Assembly: GCA_001898625.1 (NCBI GenBank)
Contig: MKUP01000027.1
Location: forward strand, 1 to 64,000
DNA: 64,000 bases
Reading direction: 5' to 3'
Source of the DNA: Burkholderiales bacterium 67-32
GTDB taxonomy: Bacteria; Pseudomonadota; Gammaproteobacteria; Burkholderiales; Burkholderiaceae_B
Of this stretch, positions 16,012 through 25,708 are shown in pieces. The notes under the pieces are model-generated. The model was not told the DNA's origin. It made no database searches and was given only the letters and a program-made list of their open reading frames with translations. Each line of letters starts with the position of its first letter. The first letter of the stretch is position 1. The position numbers and the translations under genes were made by a program.

Positions 16012-17567
16012 GTCGTCTCCTTGGGGGGGGCTGGCTCGTTGCGGCCGCCGGCAAGCGCGGCCTTGAGCTCGGTTTTCAGAACCTTGCCGTAGTGGTTCTT
16101 GGGCAGTGCATCGACGAAGCGGTAGCGCTTGGGGCGCTTGAAGCGCGCGATCCGGTCCAGGCACAGGCCGTCGAGCGCGGCCGGGTCTGGCCGTTCGCCG
16201 TCCCGGGGCACGACGAAGGCCACGACCTCCTCGCCCCATTCCGGGTCGGGTGCGCCGACCACCGCGACCTCGGCCACGCCGGGGTGGGCCAGCAGCACTT
16301 CCTCGATCTCGCGCGGGTAGATATTGGAGCCGCCCGAGATGATGACGTCCTTGGAGCGGTCCTTCAGCGTCAGGAAGCCTTCGGCGTCCAGCGCGCCGAC
16401 GTCGCCGGTCCACAGCCAGCCGCCGCGCAGCGCCCGGGCGCTGGCCTGGGGGTCGCGCCAGTAGCCGGCCATGACCACGTCGCCGCGCACCTGGACCTCG
16501 CCGATCTCGCCGTCGGGCAGCGGTTCGCCGTGCTCGTCGGCCACGCGCATCTCCACTTGCGACTGGGCGTAGCCCACCGAGGCCAGGCGCTCCAGCCAGC
16601 GCGGATGTCCGCGGTCGGCCAGTTGCTGGCGTGGCAGCGCCGTGATCGTCATGGGCGATTCGCCCTGGCCGTAGATCTGGACGAAGCGGTCGCCCATCAC
16701 GGCCAAGCCCCGGCGGATGTCCTCCACATACATGGGGCCGCCGCCGTAGACCAGGGTCTTGAAGCCGGACGGGTCGGCGTCCGCCGCCTCGACATGGGCC
16801 ACCAGCCGCTTGACCATGGTCGGGGCGGCGAACATCGACAGCCGGCCCACGCTCGACGCCAGGCCGGCCAGCTCGGCGGGGTCGAAGCCGCCGGACTCCG
16901 GTACCACGTGGCGCGCCGCTGCGGCCATGTGCGGCAGGCTGTACAGCCCCGCGCCGTGGGACATGGGCGCGGCATAGACGGCGGCGTCGGCCGCGTCCAC
17001 CGGATCGACGTCCGAGAAGTAGCAGGCCGTCATGGCCAGCAGCATCCGGTTCGTCTGCATGACGCCCTTGGGGCGGCCGGTGGTGCCCGAGGTATAGAAC
17101 AGCCAGGCGAGATCCTCGGGCCGGCGCCGGGCGGGGGGCACGGGGCCGGCGCCCAGGAGGTCCCGGTAGCCGGCGGTGCCGGTCTCGAAGACGTGGCGGA
17201 TCGCCGGTGCCTCGTCCAGCAGCGGCAGCAGGCTCGTGGCCAGATCGGGGCTGGTGAACAGCGCGCCGGCCCGGGCATGTTCCAGGATGAACAGGGCCTC
17301 GCGCGGATGCAGCTTGGCATTGATGGGAACCACGGCCAGCCCGGCCCACCAGGCGCCGTACATGGCCTCCAGGTATTCCGGGCAATTGGCCATGAACAGC
17401 GCCACCCGGTCGCCGGGCCCGAGGCCGCGGCGGCGCAGGCCGCCGGCGACGGCCGCCGCGCGCGCGGCCAGCCCGCGGTAGTCGAGCAGCCGCGAGGCCC
17501 CGTGGTACAGGGCCGGGCGAGCGCCGTGGGTCCGCGCGGCGCGGACCAGCAATTGAACGACATTCAT
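16008..17567 (-). CDS. acyl-CoA ligase (AMP-binding)
   Basis: This 519-aa enzyme forms acyl-CoA from a carboxylic acid, ATP and CoA. It has the adenylation core YTSGTTGRPKG (residues 158-168), the A5-like segment QIYGQGESPMT, GWLWTGDVG, DRSKDVIISGGSNIYP and the C-terminal catalytic lysine in NHYGKVLK. YGQGE rather than the common YGMTE, and MFAAPTMVKRL in the substrate pocket, do not identify the acid. The ATG at 17567 starts 10 nt after the thiolase stop, and the 3' end overlaps the Bug gene by 4 nt. Likely activates the imported acid for thiolase or hydrolase steps. Confidence 0.9.
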   Translation of the reverse strand: MNVVQLLVRAARTHGARPALYHGASRLLDYRGLAARAAAVAGGLRRRGLGPGDRVALFMANCPEYLEAMYGAWWAGLAVVPINAKLHPREALFILEHARAGALFTSPDLATSLLPLLDEAPAIRHVFETGTAGYRDLLGAGPVPPARRRPEDLAWLFYTSGTTGRPKGVMQTNRMLLAMTACYFSDVDPVDAADAAVYAAPMSHGAGLYSLPHMAAAARHVVPESGGFDPAELAGLASSVGRLSMFAAPTMVKRLVAHVEAADADPSGFKTLVYGGGPMYVEDIRRGLAVMGDRFVQIYGQGESPMTITALPRQQLADRGHPRWLERLASVGYAQSQVEMRVADEHGEPLPDGEIGEVQVRGDVVMAGYWRDPQASARALRGGWLWTGDVGALDAEGFLTLKDRSKDVIISGGSNIYPREIEEVLLAHPGVAEVAVVGAPDPEWGEEVVAFVVPRDGERPDPAALDGLCLDRIARFKRPKRYRFVDALPKNHYGKVLKTELKAALAGGRNEPAPPKETT

Positions 17568-17577
17568 CGGGCGGGTC

Positions 17578-18747
17578 CTAAGCGGCGCGTTCCAGCACGC
17601 TGACATAGTTGGCGACGACCGAGCCGCCCATGTTGAACACGCCGGCCAGTTCGGCGCCGGGCACCTGGATGTCTCCGGCTTCGCCGCACAACTGCATGGC
17701 CGCCATGACGTGCATGGACACGCCGGTGGCACCGACCGGGTGGCCCTTGGCCTTGAGGCCGCCCGACGGGTTGACGGGCAGCGCGCCGCCCGGGGCCACC
17801 GTGCCGTCGTCGACGCAGCGGGCGCCCTGGCCGGCCTCGGCCAGCCCCATGGCTTCATAGCTGAGCAGTTCGGCGATGGTGAAGCAGTCGTGGACCTCGG
17901 CCAGGTCGAGGTCGTGGATGCCGATGCCGGCTTCGTCCAGCGCGCGCCGCCAGGCCCGCCGGGGACCTTCGAAGGCGACCGGGTCGCGTCGGGACATGGG
18001 CAGGAAGTCGTTGACCTGGACGGTGGAACGGAAGCGCACCGCGCGGCGGAAGTCGCGCGCCAGCGGGGCGGCGGCCAGTACCAGCGCGGCGCCGCCGTCG
18101 GCGACGGTGGAGCAGTCGGTCTTGCGCAGCGGCGCCGCGATGATGGGATTGCGCTCGGACACCGTATTGCAGAAATCGAAGCCCAAGTCGCGGCGCAGAT
18201 GGGCGAGCGGGTTGCGGGCACCGTTGGCGTGGTTCTTGGCGGCGATGCGCGCCAGCGTCGCGCCGTGGTCGCCGTGGCGGGCGAAATATTCCCGCGCGAT
18301 CAGGGCGAAGATGCCGGGAAAGGTCAGGCCGCGCGCGCCTTCCTCGCGATGGTAGCTCGCGCGGGCCAGCGCCGCGGTCACGGCGGGGCCGTCGGCGGCC
18401 GTCATCTTCTCGGCTCCCACCACCAGGGCGGTGCGGATCCGGCCCGAGCCGATCGCGTCCAGCGCGGCATGGATGGCGGCCGACCCGGAGGCGCAGGCAT
18501 TCTCCAGGCGTACGGTGGGCGTGAAGCGGAAGTCGTCGTCGGCGCCGAAGGGCAGGGAGGACGGGAAGCCGTCGGGCACCATGCCGGCGTTGAAGTGGGA
18601 CACGAATACGGCGTCCACGTCCCGCGCCCGCAGCCCGGCGTCGGCCAGGGCCAGGCGCGCGGATTCGACCATCAACCCCTCGAGGTCGAAGTGGTCCAGG
18701 CGGCCGAACGGGGTATGGCCCCATCCCACGATGCAGGGGGTCTCCAT
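17578..18747 (-). CDS. thiolase family protein (SCP2/acetyl-CoA acetyltransferase-like)
   Basis: This 389-aa thiolase-fold enzyme resembles the SCP2-thiolase subgroup. The nucleophile is Cys85 in ENACASGSAA, with VHDCFTIAEL and GGLKAKGHPVGATG carrying further active-site residues. AAGGAGACACC lies directly before the ATG. It is the first gene of the minus-strand five-gene operon. Thiolases cleave beta-ketoacyl-CoA or form C-C bonds; with a CoA ligase next door, cleavage of an activated keto acid is plausible. Members of this subgroup often act with a DUF35/OB-fold partner, which is missing here. Confidence 0.88.
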   Translation of the reverse strand: METPCIVGWGHTPFGRLDHFDLEGLMVESARLALADAGLRARDVDAVFVSHFNAGMVPDGFPSSLPFGADDDFRFTPTVRLENACASGSAAIHAALDAIGSGRIRTALVVGAEKMTAADGPAVTAALARASYHREEGARGLTFPGIFALIAREYFARHGDHGATLARIAAKNHANGARNPLAHLRRDLGFDFCNTVSERNPIIAAPLRKTDCSTVADGGAALVLAAAPLARDFRRAVRFRSTVQVNDFLPMSRRDPVAFEGPRRAWRRALDEAGIGIHDLDLAEVHDCFTIAELLSYEAMGLAEAGQGARCVDDGTVAPGGALPVNPSGGLKAKGHPVGATGVSMHVMAAMQLCGEAGDIQVPGAELAGVFNMGGSVVANYVSVLERAA

Positions 18748-19109
18748 GGTGTCTCCTTGGTGGCGCCGGTCCCGGTGGGACGGCGCATGTCGTTATGGAG
18801 GCCATTATTTCCAGCCGCGCGGGCCGGGCCTAGTCGTAGGAATACGCTAGTGGCGCACCCGGCCGCGCTGCCGGGCAGCCGCCGGACCCGCGTGGCGCCT
18901 GGGCCAGGGGCAGTGTTTTGTTACCTTGTCGCCCCTTTTGTGTCACTCCTCTGGTTTTTCTTCATACGACACCTTCACTTCAAATGCCAATGCACTGATT
19001 TCATAGAACATTTCGCAATGTGAAGGTTCGAGGAAGTGTGCCTAAGTCCTTGTTACTAATGAAGAAACTGTGTTCGGGCGGCTTGACCCCGCGTAATCGC
19101 TCATTTAGA
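18748..19109. other. 362-bp intergenic region between the thiolase operon and mraZ
   Basis: Contains the putative LuxR-type palindrome (18830-18850), an 8-bp inverted repeat ACCTTCAC / GTGAAGGT (18971-18978 and 19020-19027) and an AT-rich stretch leading to the mraZ operator. TTGACC (19083-19088) with TAGAGT (19106-19111), spacing 17, is a second possible dcw promoter. No coding sequence is supported here. Confidence 0.5.
18830..18850. promoter_or_regulatory. CTAG-flanked palindrome CGTAGGAATACG, candidate LuxR-type operator
   Basis: CGTA-GGAA-TACG at 18835-18846 is an inverted repeat flanked on both sides by CTAG (18830-18833, 18847-18850). It lies about 85 bp upstream of the thiolase start codon. 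Similar GTA-rich inverted repeats are targets of LuxR/NarL-type regulators. The PAS-LuxR gene at the operon's far end is the obvious candidate. Confidence 0.5.
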
Positions 19110-19145
19110 GTGGGAAATAGTAGAATTTTGTGCAAAAAAGTGGGG
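19110..19145 (+). promoter_or_regulatory. 10-bp-periodic GT boxes, putative MraZ operator and dcw promoter
   Basis: GTGGGA (19110), GTAGAA (19120), GTGCAA (19130) and GTGGGG (19140) start exactly 10 bp apart, just before mraZ. E. coli MraZ binds TGGGN boxes repeated every 10 bp before its own operon. TAGAAT (19121-19126) would be the -10, so binding here would repress the cluster. Confidence 0.6.
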
Positions 19146-19154
19146 TGAAAAGCC

Positions 19155-19583
19155 GTGTTTCAGGGCAGCAGCGCGCTGACGCTCGATGCGAAGGGAAGGG
19201 TGTCCATCCCTACCCGGCATCGTGACGCGCTGATGATGCAGGCCGAAGGCCGGCTGACCCTGACCCGGCACCCCGACGGTTGCCTTCTGATCTACCCCCG
19301 TCCCATCTGGGAGGTGAAGCGCGAGCAGATCGCCGCATTTCCGATGCAGGCGCGCGCGCTGCAACGGTTGCTGCTGGGCAACGCCCAGGATGTCGAGCTC
19401 GATAGCGCGGGCCGCATCCTGATCGCTCCCGAACTGCGCACCGCCGCCGCCCTGACGCGCGAGGTGATGCTGCTCGGCCTGGGCGCTCACTTCGAGCTGT
19501 GGGACGCTGCCGTTCTGGCCCAGCGCGAGCAGGAGATGCTGGCGCAGGGCATGCCCGAAGTCCTGAACCAGTTTTCTTTCTGA
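19155..19583 (+). CDS. mraZ: transcriptional regulator MraZ
   Basis: This 142-aa protein has two AbrB-like halves: [22 protein letters not shown] near the N-terminus and [17 protein letters not shown] around residues 77-93. In E. coli MraZ represses its own dcw operon. The GTG at 19155 gives an N-terminus aligning with known MraZ. It is the first gene of the cluster, 4 bp before rsmH, behind the periodic GT boxes. Confidence 0.95.
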   Translation: MFQGSSALTLDAKGRVSIPTRHRDALMMQAEGRLTLTRHPDGCLLIYPRPIWEVKREQIAAFPMQARALQRLLLGNAQDVELDSAGRILIAPELRTAAALTREVMLLGLGAHFELWDAAVLAQREQEMLAQGMPEVLNQFSF

Positions 19584-19587
19584 CGCC

Positions 19588-20649
19588 GTGACGACCCCAT
19601 TCCTGCATCGGCCCGTCCTGCTCGAGCCGACGATAGACGCGTTGGCCGTACCCGCCGACGGCGTTGGCGCCGGGGTATGGGTCGACGCCACTTTCGGCCG
19701 GGGTGGCCACACGCGCGAACTGCTCGCGCGGCTCGGCCCCGAGGCCAGGCTGGTGGTGTTCGACAAGGATCCGCAGGCCATCTCGGTGGCTCGCGCACTG
19801 GCTGAGCAGGACCGCCGGGTGACGGTGGTCCACGAAGGTTTCGGCGGACTGGCCGAGGAAATGTCCCGGCTGGGGATCGCCCGCATCAGCGGCCTGATGA
19901 TGGACCTGGGTATTTCGTCTCCGCAGATAGACGACGCCGAGCGTGGATTTTCCTTCATGCGCGACGGCCCGCTCGACATGCGGATGGATACGACACGCGG
20001 CGAAACCGCCGCGCAATGGCTCGCCCACGCGAGCATCGATGACATGCGGGAGGTCATGGCACGCTATGGTGAAGAACGGTTTGCTTTCCAGATTGCAAAG
20101 GCGATTGCAACTGGCCGCGAGAAACGGCCTATCACGACCACAGGCGAGCTTGCCGACATCGTGGCTGGTGCAGTCCGCACGAGGGAGAAGGGCCAGCATC
20201 CAGCGACCCGCACCTTTCAAGCTCTACGGATTCACCTCAATCAGGAGCTTGAAGAGCTCCCGCGTGCGCTAGCCGCGGCGCTCGACCTGTTGGCGCCCGG
20301 CGGCCGGCTGGCGGTGATCAGCTTCCATTCGCTGGAAGACCGCATCGTCAAGCAGTTCATCGCCGCCGCGGCCCGGCCCGGCGCGGAAACCGCGCGCCTG
20401 CCGCTGCGCGAGAGCGAACGGCCGCAGCCGGTGCTGGCCTCGATCGGGCGCATTCTGCCCACCGAGGCCGAGGTCGCCGCCAATCCCCGCGCCCGCTCGG
20501 CGGTGCTGCGGGTGGCCGAGCGCACCCACACGGCCCTGCCGGCCGAGGGCGGCAGGGCTTTCGCCAAGACGCCCGAGGCGCCCGCAGCCAAGCGGCGCCC
20601 GCCGGCCCGGACGCGCACCCCGCGCGCCCATACTTTCGCCAGCGCATAG
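19588..20649 (+). CDS. rsmH: 16S rRNA (cytosine-1402-N4)-methyltransferase
   Basis: This 353-aa SAM-dependent enzyme methylates C1402 of 16S rRNA in the ribosomal P site. The N-terminal HRPVLL and the SAM-binding [34 protein letters not shown], and [17 protein letters not shown] with [14 protein letters not shown] are all characteristic. The C-terminus has a basic Pro/Ala/Arg tail beyond the usual about 313 residues. GTG start, 4 bp after mraZ. Confidence 0.95.
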   Translation: MTTPFLHRPVLLEPTIDALAVPADGVGAGVWVDATFGRGGHTRELLARLGPEARLVVFDKDPQAISVARALAEQDRRVTVVHEGFGGLAEEMSRLGIARISGLMMDLGISSPQIDDAERGFSFMRDGPLDMRMDTTRGETAAQWLAHASIDDMREVMARYGEERFAFQIAKAIATGREKRPITTTGELADIVAGAVRTREKGQHPATRTFQALRIHLNQELEELPRALAAALDLLAPGGRLAVISFHSLEDRIVKQFIAAAARPGAETARLPLRESERPQPVLASIGRILPTEAEVAANPRARSAVLRVAERTHTALPAEGGRAFAKTPEAPAAKRRPPARTRTPRAHTFASA

Positions 20650-20658
20650 GAGGCCGGC

Positions 20659-21009
20659 ATGGGGCGCCTGCTCTTCGTCCTGACGGTGGCCTTGATAGGG
20701 TGCGCACTGTCCCTGGTCAGCAGCCAGTACAAGGCGCGCAGCCTGTTCGTCGAACTGGAGCGCGCCCAGGCCGTGGCGCGCGACCTGGACGTGGACTGGC
20801 GCCGGCTGCAGCTCGAGCAGACCGACCATGCCAAGCATGCGCTGATCGATAACGTGGCTCGCACCACGCTCAAGATGGAGCCGGTCACGCCCGCGCGCAC
20901 CATCTACCTGGCGCAATCGCGCGACGCGCAGAGCGGTCCGGCGCTGCTGCCCTATGGTCCGCCGGGCGTGCCCCTGCCGGCCAAGCCGAAAGCGGGAGGT
21001 GCGCGATGA
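20659..21009 (+). CDS. ftsL: cell division protein FtsL
   Basis: This 116-aa bitopic membrane protein of the divisome forms FtsQLB with FtsB and FtsQ and activates FtsWI. One transmembrane helix (residues 4-20, LLFVLTVALIGCALSLV) is followed by a periplasmic coiled coil (about 25-60, leucine-spaced FVELERAQAVARDLDVDW). A proline-rich tail follows. Its position between rsmH and ftsI is diagnostic despite weak sequence conservation. AGGAGG (20648-20653) precedes the ATG and the stop overlaps the ftsI start. Confidence 0.92.
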   Translation: MGRLLFVLTVALIGCALSLVSSQYKARSLFVELERAQAVARDLDVDWRRLQLEQTDHAKHALIDNVARTTLKMEPVTPARTIYLAQSRDAQSGPALLPYGPPGVPLPAKPKAGGAR

Positions 21010-22742
21010 AGCGCCGCGTCCGTTTCTCGTCCGAGAATCCTGTCCTGAACCTGAAGCTGCCCGCGTGGCGGTCGCGCTTCGTGCTGTTCATGCTGTTCGC
21101 CGGATTCACGGCGCTGGCCGTGCGCGCGCTGTACCTGCAGGGGCTGTCGAACGAATTCCTGCAAAAGCAGGGAGAGTCGCGCTACGCCCGTACGCTGGTG
21201 CTGCCGGCCTCCCGCGGGAAGATCACCGACCGCAACGGGGTCGTGGTCGCGTCCAGCGTGCCGGCCCGCGCCGTCTGGGCCATTCCCGAGGACGTCAAGG
21301 CGCCTCCGGGCGCGTTGGCCGAACTGGCCAAGCTGCTGGAGATTCCCCTGCGCGACCTGCAGCGCAAGCTGGCCAACGAAGACAAGACCTTCGTCTACCT
21401 GAAACGCCAGGTGCCGGTGGACGTGGCCGAGAAAGTGGCGGCGCTGGGCCTGGACGGCATCCACCAGCAGCGGGAGACGCTGCGCTACTACCCCGAGGGC
21501 GAGGTGCTCGGCCATGTGCTGGGTTTCACCAACGTCGAGGACCGCGGGCAGGAAGGCATCGAGCTGGCCTACAATTCCCAGTTGGCTGGCCGTGCGGGCA
21601 GCCGCCGGGTCATCAAGGACCGCCTGGGCAGGGTGGTCGAGGACGTGCAGGCGGTACGCGCGCCGGCCAATGGTCACGACCTGACCCTTTCCATCGATAC
21701 CCGGGTGCAGTACCTAGTGTTTTCGCAGTTGCAAGAAGCCGTCGAGCGCCACAAGGCCAAGGGGGGCGCCGCCATCGTGGTGGATACCCGCAGCGGGGAG
21801 ATCCTCGCCCTGGCGAACATGCCCACCTACAACCCCAATCACCGCGAGACCCTGACCGGTGCGCGCCTGCGCAACCGCGCGCTGACTGATACCTTCGAAC
21901 CGGGCTCGACCATCAAGCCGTTCTCGATCGCGCTGGCGCTGGACCTGGGGCGGGTGCAGCCCTCGACCGTGGTCGACACCGGCGGCGGCCGCATGACCTT
22001 CTACGGACGCACCATTTCGGACACCCATGGCTATGGCAAGCTGGATGTGGCCGGCGTGGTCCAGAAGTCCAGCAACATCGGCACCACCCTGATCTCCCAG
22101 CGCATCGAGAACAAGGAGATGTGGGAGAAGTACACGGAACTCGGCCTGGGCCAGGCGCCCAAGCTCGATTTCCCCGGCGCGGTGGCGGGGCGCCTGCGGC
22201 CTTATGAAAAATGGAAGCCCATCGAGAAGGCGACCATGTCCTACGGCTACGGCCTGTCGGTGTCGCTGGTGCAGATGGCTCACGCCTACACCGCGTTCGC
22301 GCGCGACGGCGACACCGTGCCCCTGACCTTCCTGAAGACCGAGCGCCCACCCGCCGGCACCCGCATCTATTCCTCGAAGACCGCGCGCACCATGCGCCAG
22401 ATGCTCGAGGCGGTGGTGGGGCCGGGCGGCACGGCCTCGCAGGCGCAGGTCATGGGCTACCGCGTGGCCGGCAAGACCGGCACCGCGCGCAAGATCATCA
22501 ACGGCGCCTATGCCACCAAGTACGTGGCGTCGTTCTCGGGTTTCGCGCCGGTGTCGAACCCGCGCATCGTCGTGGCGGTCATGATCGACGAGCCCACGGC
22601 GGGCAGCATCTACGGCGGCGCGGTGGCCGGACCGGTGTTCTCCAAGATCACCGGCGGGACGCTGCGCATGCTGGGCGTCGAACCCGACGCGCCGTTCAAG
22701 TCGCTCGTCATTCCCGAGCATCCGCTGGAGGACAGCCTGTGA
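21006..22742 (+). CDS. ftsI: septal peptidoglycan transpeptidase FtsI (PBP3)
   Basis: This 578-aa penicillin-binding protein is the class B transpeptidase that crosslinks septal peptidoglycan with FtsW. A single N-terminal anchor (about 20-42) precedes the pedestal domain (ASRGKITDRNG) and the transpeptidase domain with all three motifs: STIKPF (nucleophile serine, about residue 301), KSSN and KTGTA (about 490). ATGA overlap with ftsL. The end overlaps the GTG start of the murE-murF fusion. Confidence 0.96.
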   Translation: MKRRVRFSSENPVLNLKLPAWRSRFVLFMLFAGFTALAVRALYLQGLSNEFLQKQGESRYARTLVLPASRGKITDRNGVVVASSVPARAVWAIPEDVKAPPGALAELAKLLEIPLRDLQRKLANEDKTFVYLKRQVPVDVAEKVAALGLDGIHQQRETLRYYPEGEVLGHVLGFTNVEDRGQEGIELAYNSQLAGRAGSRRVIKDRLGRVVEDVQAVRAPANGHDLTLSIDTRVQYLVFSQLQEAVERHKAKGGAAIVVDTRSGEILALANMPTYNPNHRETLTGARLRNRALTDTFEPGSTIKPFSIALALDLGRVQPSTVVDTGGGRMTFYGRTISDTHGYGKLDVAGVVQKSSNIGTTLISQRIENKEMWEKYTELGLGQAPKLDFPGAVAGRLRPYEKWKPIEKATMSYGYGLSVSLVQMAHAYTAFARDGDTVPLTFLKTERPPAGTRIYSSKTARTMRQMLEAVVGPGGTASQAQVMGYRVAGKTGTARKIINGAYATKYVASFSGFAPVSNPRIVVAVMIDEPTAGSIYGGAVAGPVFSKITGGTLRMLGVEPDAPFKSLVIPEHPLEDSL

Positions 22743-25708
22743 CGATGGCGACGTCTCCCGCCTCCATCCTGGAGTGGCTGCGCAAGCATGCCTCTCCAGG
22801 TTCGCATTTGCGTCTGGACTCCCGGGCGGTGCAGGTGGGCGACATTTTCCTGGCTTATGCGGGCGCCCGCAGCGACGGCCGCGACTTCATCGGCCAGGCG
22901 CTCGAGCGCGGGGCGAGCGCGGTGGTGTTCGAGGACACGGCGGCCGACCGCACGGCCGCGCTCAAGCGCAACCTGGCCGAACGGGGCATCCCGGCACTGC
23001 CGGCGGTGGGCCTGAAGGCCGCGCTGGGCGTCGTCGCGTCCGGCTGGTACGGCGATCCTTCGCGCGAGATGAAGGTGATCGCCGTGACCGGAACCAACGG
23101 CAAGACCTCGTGCGCGCAGTGGATCGCGCGGGCGCTGACCGACGGCGGCATGCCCTGCGGCGTGATCGGCACGCTGGGCATCCAGATCCTCGGACCGGAC
23201 GGCGGTTCGCGGGCACTGGCCACCGGCCTGACCACGCCGGATGCCGTGGCCCTGCACCGCGCCCTGGCCGACATGCGCCGCGACGGCATCGCGGCGGTGG
23301 CGATCGAGGCGTCGTCCATCGGCATCGCCGAAGGGCGGCTGGACGGACTGCACGTCGACATCGCCGCCTTCACCAACCTGACCCGCGACCATCTGGACTA
23401 TCACCCGGACATGGCCGCCTACGAGGCCGAAAAGGCGCGGCTGTTTTCGTGGCAGGGCGTGGCCGCGGCGGTCGTGAACCAGGATGACGAGGCCGGCCGG
23501 CGGCTGCTCGCCACGCTCCAGGCCAGCGGCCGGACCGTGGCGCTGACCGCCTACACGCTGGAGCCGACGGGCGCCGGCGATGCCGCGCCCCGGGTACTGC
23601 GGGCGTCCGACCTGCATGCCACCGGCAGCGGCATGGTCTTCACGCTGAATTGGCAGGCCCACGCGGTGCAGATCGCCACGCCGCTGCTGGGCGAGCACAA
23701 CGTTTCGAACCTGCTCGCGATGGCGGGCGTGTTGCTCGAGCTCGGATGGAGCGTGCAGCGCGTGTCGTCCGCCCTGTCGTCCGCCCTGGCCGCGGCCGGC
23801 CGGCTGCAGGCCGTGTCGGCGCCGGGCCGGGCGCCCGGCGAAGGCGGGCCGCTGGTCGTGGTCGATTACGCGCACACCCCGGATGCCCTGGCGCGCGCGC
23901 TCGAGGCGCTCGTGCCGGTGGCGCAAACGCGCGGCGGCCGGCGGATATGCGTATTCGGCTGCGGCGGCGACCGCGATCCCGGCAAGCGGCCGCAGATGGC
24001 CCAGGTGGCGTGCGCCCATGCCGACCTCGTCGTGGTGACCAGCGACAATCCCCGCAGCGAGCGGCCCCAGGCCATCATCGACCAGATCCTCGCGGGCGTG
24101 CCCGCGGGGTGCCCCGTGCGGGTCCAGCCCGATCGCGCGCTTGCCATCCGCGAGGCCGTCCTCCAGGCCGGACCCGACGATATCGTCCTGCTGGCGGGCA
24201 AGGGCCATGAGGCCTATCAGGAAATCGACGGCGTCCGCCATCCGTTCTCGGACGTCGAACAGGCCGTGGCTGTCCTGGCCGCCTATCGGGCCGAGCCCGC
24301 CTCCGGCGGGCTGATGACGGTGGCCGACGCGGCGCAAGCCATGCGCGGCGTCGTGCATGGCGAGGCCGGCGCCGACCGCGTGGCGTTTTCCCACGTCGGT
24401 AGCGACTCGCGCAACGTGGCCGCCGGCGAATTGTTCTTCGCCCTGAGCGGTGAGCGTTTCGATGGCCATGCCTACGTGCGCGCGGCGCACGAGGCCGGCG
24501 CGGCGGCGGCCGTGGTGCAGCGTCCGGTCGACGGCGCCGGGATGCCGCAGATCGTGGTGGCCGACACCCGCCGCGCCCTGGGCGACCTGGCGGCTGCCTG
24601 GCGCGGACGGTTCGCGATCCCGGTGGTGGGCGTGACCGGCAGCAACGGCAAGACCACGACCAAGGAAATGATCGCCGCCATCTTCGCCGCGCGCCATGGC
24701 GCCGACGGCCGGCTGGCGACGCAGGGCAACCTGAACAACGAGATCGGCGTGCCGCTCACGCTGATGCGGCTGCGCGATGCGCATCGCTGCGCCGTCATCG
24801 AACTGGGCATGAATCATCCGGGCGAGATCGCCGAGCTGTCGCGCATCGCCGCTCCTACCGTCGCGCTGGTCAACAACGCCCAGCGCGAGCACCAGGAGTT
24901 CATGCACACGGTGGAGGCCGTCGCGCGCGAGAACGGCGCCGTCATCTCGGCCCTGGCGGCCGATGGCGTCGCGGTGTTCCCCGGCGACGACCCCTATACC
25001 TCAGTCTGGACCGAACTGGCCGGCACGCGCCGCTGCCTGCGCTTCGGTCTGTCGGGCGAGGTCGAGGTCACGGCCGCGGACCTGCGGCTGGATGCCTTCG
25101 AGACCCGCTTCCAGCTGCGCACGCCCGACGGCCAGGCCGAGGTGGCGCTGGCCGCGGCCGGCCTGCACAACGTACGCAATGCCCTGGCCGCCGCCGCCTG
25201 CGCGCTGGCGGCGGGCATGGACCTGGAGGTCATCGCCCGTGGCCTGGCCGAGTTCGCGCCGGTCAAGGGCCGTATGCAGCGGCACCGCCTGGCCGGCGGC
25301 GCGCTGCTGATCGACGATACCTACAACGCCAACCCCGACTCGGTGCGCGCTGCGATCGACGTGCTGGCCGCGCTGCCGCGGCCGCGCGTGCTGGTGCTGG
25401 GCGACATGGGCGAGGTGGGCGACCAGGGCCCGGCCATGCATGCCGAGGTCGGCGCCTATGCCAGGGAACGCGGCATCGACGCGCTGTTCGCGCTGGGCGA
25501 GGCGACGCGCGACTCCGTCCAGGCGTTCGGCGCCGGCGGCATGCATGCCGGCGCGGTCGAGCAGGTGGCGCCCGCCGTGATGGCGGCCAGCCCGGCGTCG
25601 GTATTGGTGAAGGGCTCGCGTTTCATGCGCATGGAGCGGGTGGTGCAGGCGTTGCAGGCCGGCCCCCCGTCGGATCATTCTTCTATTGGTAATAAGCATG
25701 CTGCTTGA
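22739..25708 (+). CDS. murE-murF: MurE-MurF fusion: UDP-MurNAc-tripeptide and -pentapeptide ligase
   Basis: One uninterrupted 989-codon frame encodes both ligases. MurE (residues 1 to about 525) adds meso-diaminopimelate to UDP-MurNAc-L-Ala-D-Glu: P-loop TGTNGKTS (about 117), [21 protein letters not shown] and DNPRSERP (about 436), the DNPR being the mark of DAP specificity. MurF (about 526-989) adds D-Ala-D-Ala: [16 protein letters not shown]-loop TGSNGKTTT (about 633), [10 protein letters not shown] and [10 protein letters not shown]. The junction is a short EPASGG linker; the ATG at 24314 is where free MurF would start. GTG 22739 is preferred, with GGAGG 7 nt upstream; ATG 22745 is the alternative. 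Such a fusion is reported in Bordetella. Confidence 0.95.
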   Translation: MTMATSPASILEWLRKHASPGSHLRLDSRAVQVGDIFLAYAGARSDGRDFIGQALERGASAVVFEDTAADRTAALKRNLAERGIPALPAVGLKAALGVVASGWYGDPSREMKVIAVTGTNGKTSCAQWIARALTDGGMPCGVIGTLGIQILGPDGGSRALATGLTTPDAVALHRALADMRRDGIAAVAIEASSIGIAEGRLDGLHVDIAAFTNLTRDHLDYHPDMAAYEAEKARLFSWQGVAAAVVNQDDEAGRRLLATLQASGRTVALTAYTLEPTGAGDAAPRVLRASDLHATGSGMVFTLNWQAHAVQIATPLLGEHNVSNLLAMAGVLLELGWSVQRVSSALSSALAAAGRLQAVSAPGRAPGEGGPLVVVDYAHTPDALARALEALVPVAQTRGGRRICVFGCGGDRDPGKRPQMAQVACAHADLVVVTSDNPRSERPQAIIDQILAGVPAGCPVRVQPDRALAIREAVLQAGPDDIVLLAGKGHEAYQEIDGVRHPFSDVEQAVAVLAAYRAEPASGGLMTVADAAQAMRGVVHGEAGADRVAFSHVGSDSRNVAAGELFFALSGERFDGHAYVRAAHEAGAAAAVVQRPVDGAGMPQIVVADTRRALGDLAAAWRGRFAIPVVGVTGSNGKTTTKEMIAAIFAARHGADGRLATQGNLNNEIGVPLTLMRLRDAHRCAVIELGMNHPGEIAELSRIAAPTVALVNNAQREHQEFMHTVEAVARENGAVISALAADGVAVFPGDDPYTSVWTELAGTRRCLRFGLSGEVEVTAADLRLDAFETRFQLRTPDGQAEVALAAAGLHNVRNALAAAACALAAGMDLEVIARGLAEFAPVKGRMQRHRLAGGALLIDDTYNANPDSVRAAIDVLAALPRPRVLVLGDMGEVGDQGPAMHAEVGAYARERGIDALFALGEATRDSVQAFGAGGMHAGAVEQVAPAVMAASPASVLVKGSRFMRMERVVQALQAGPPSDHSSIGNKHAA
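24294..24312 (+). repeat. perfect hairpin at the MurE/MurF junction
   Basis: AGCCCGCC (24294-24301) pairs with GGCGGGCT (24305-24312) around TCC, ending one base before the internal ATG of the MurF domain. It encodes the linker. It may be a remnant of the former intergenic region or could influence translation pausing; there is no T tail. Confidence 0.5.
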
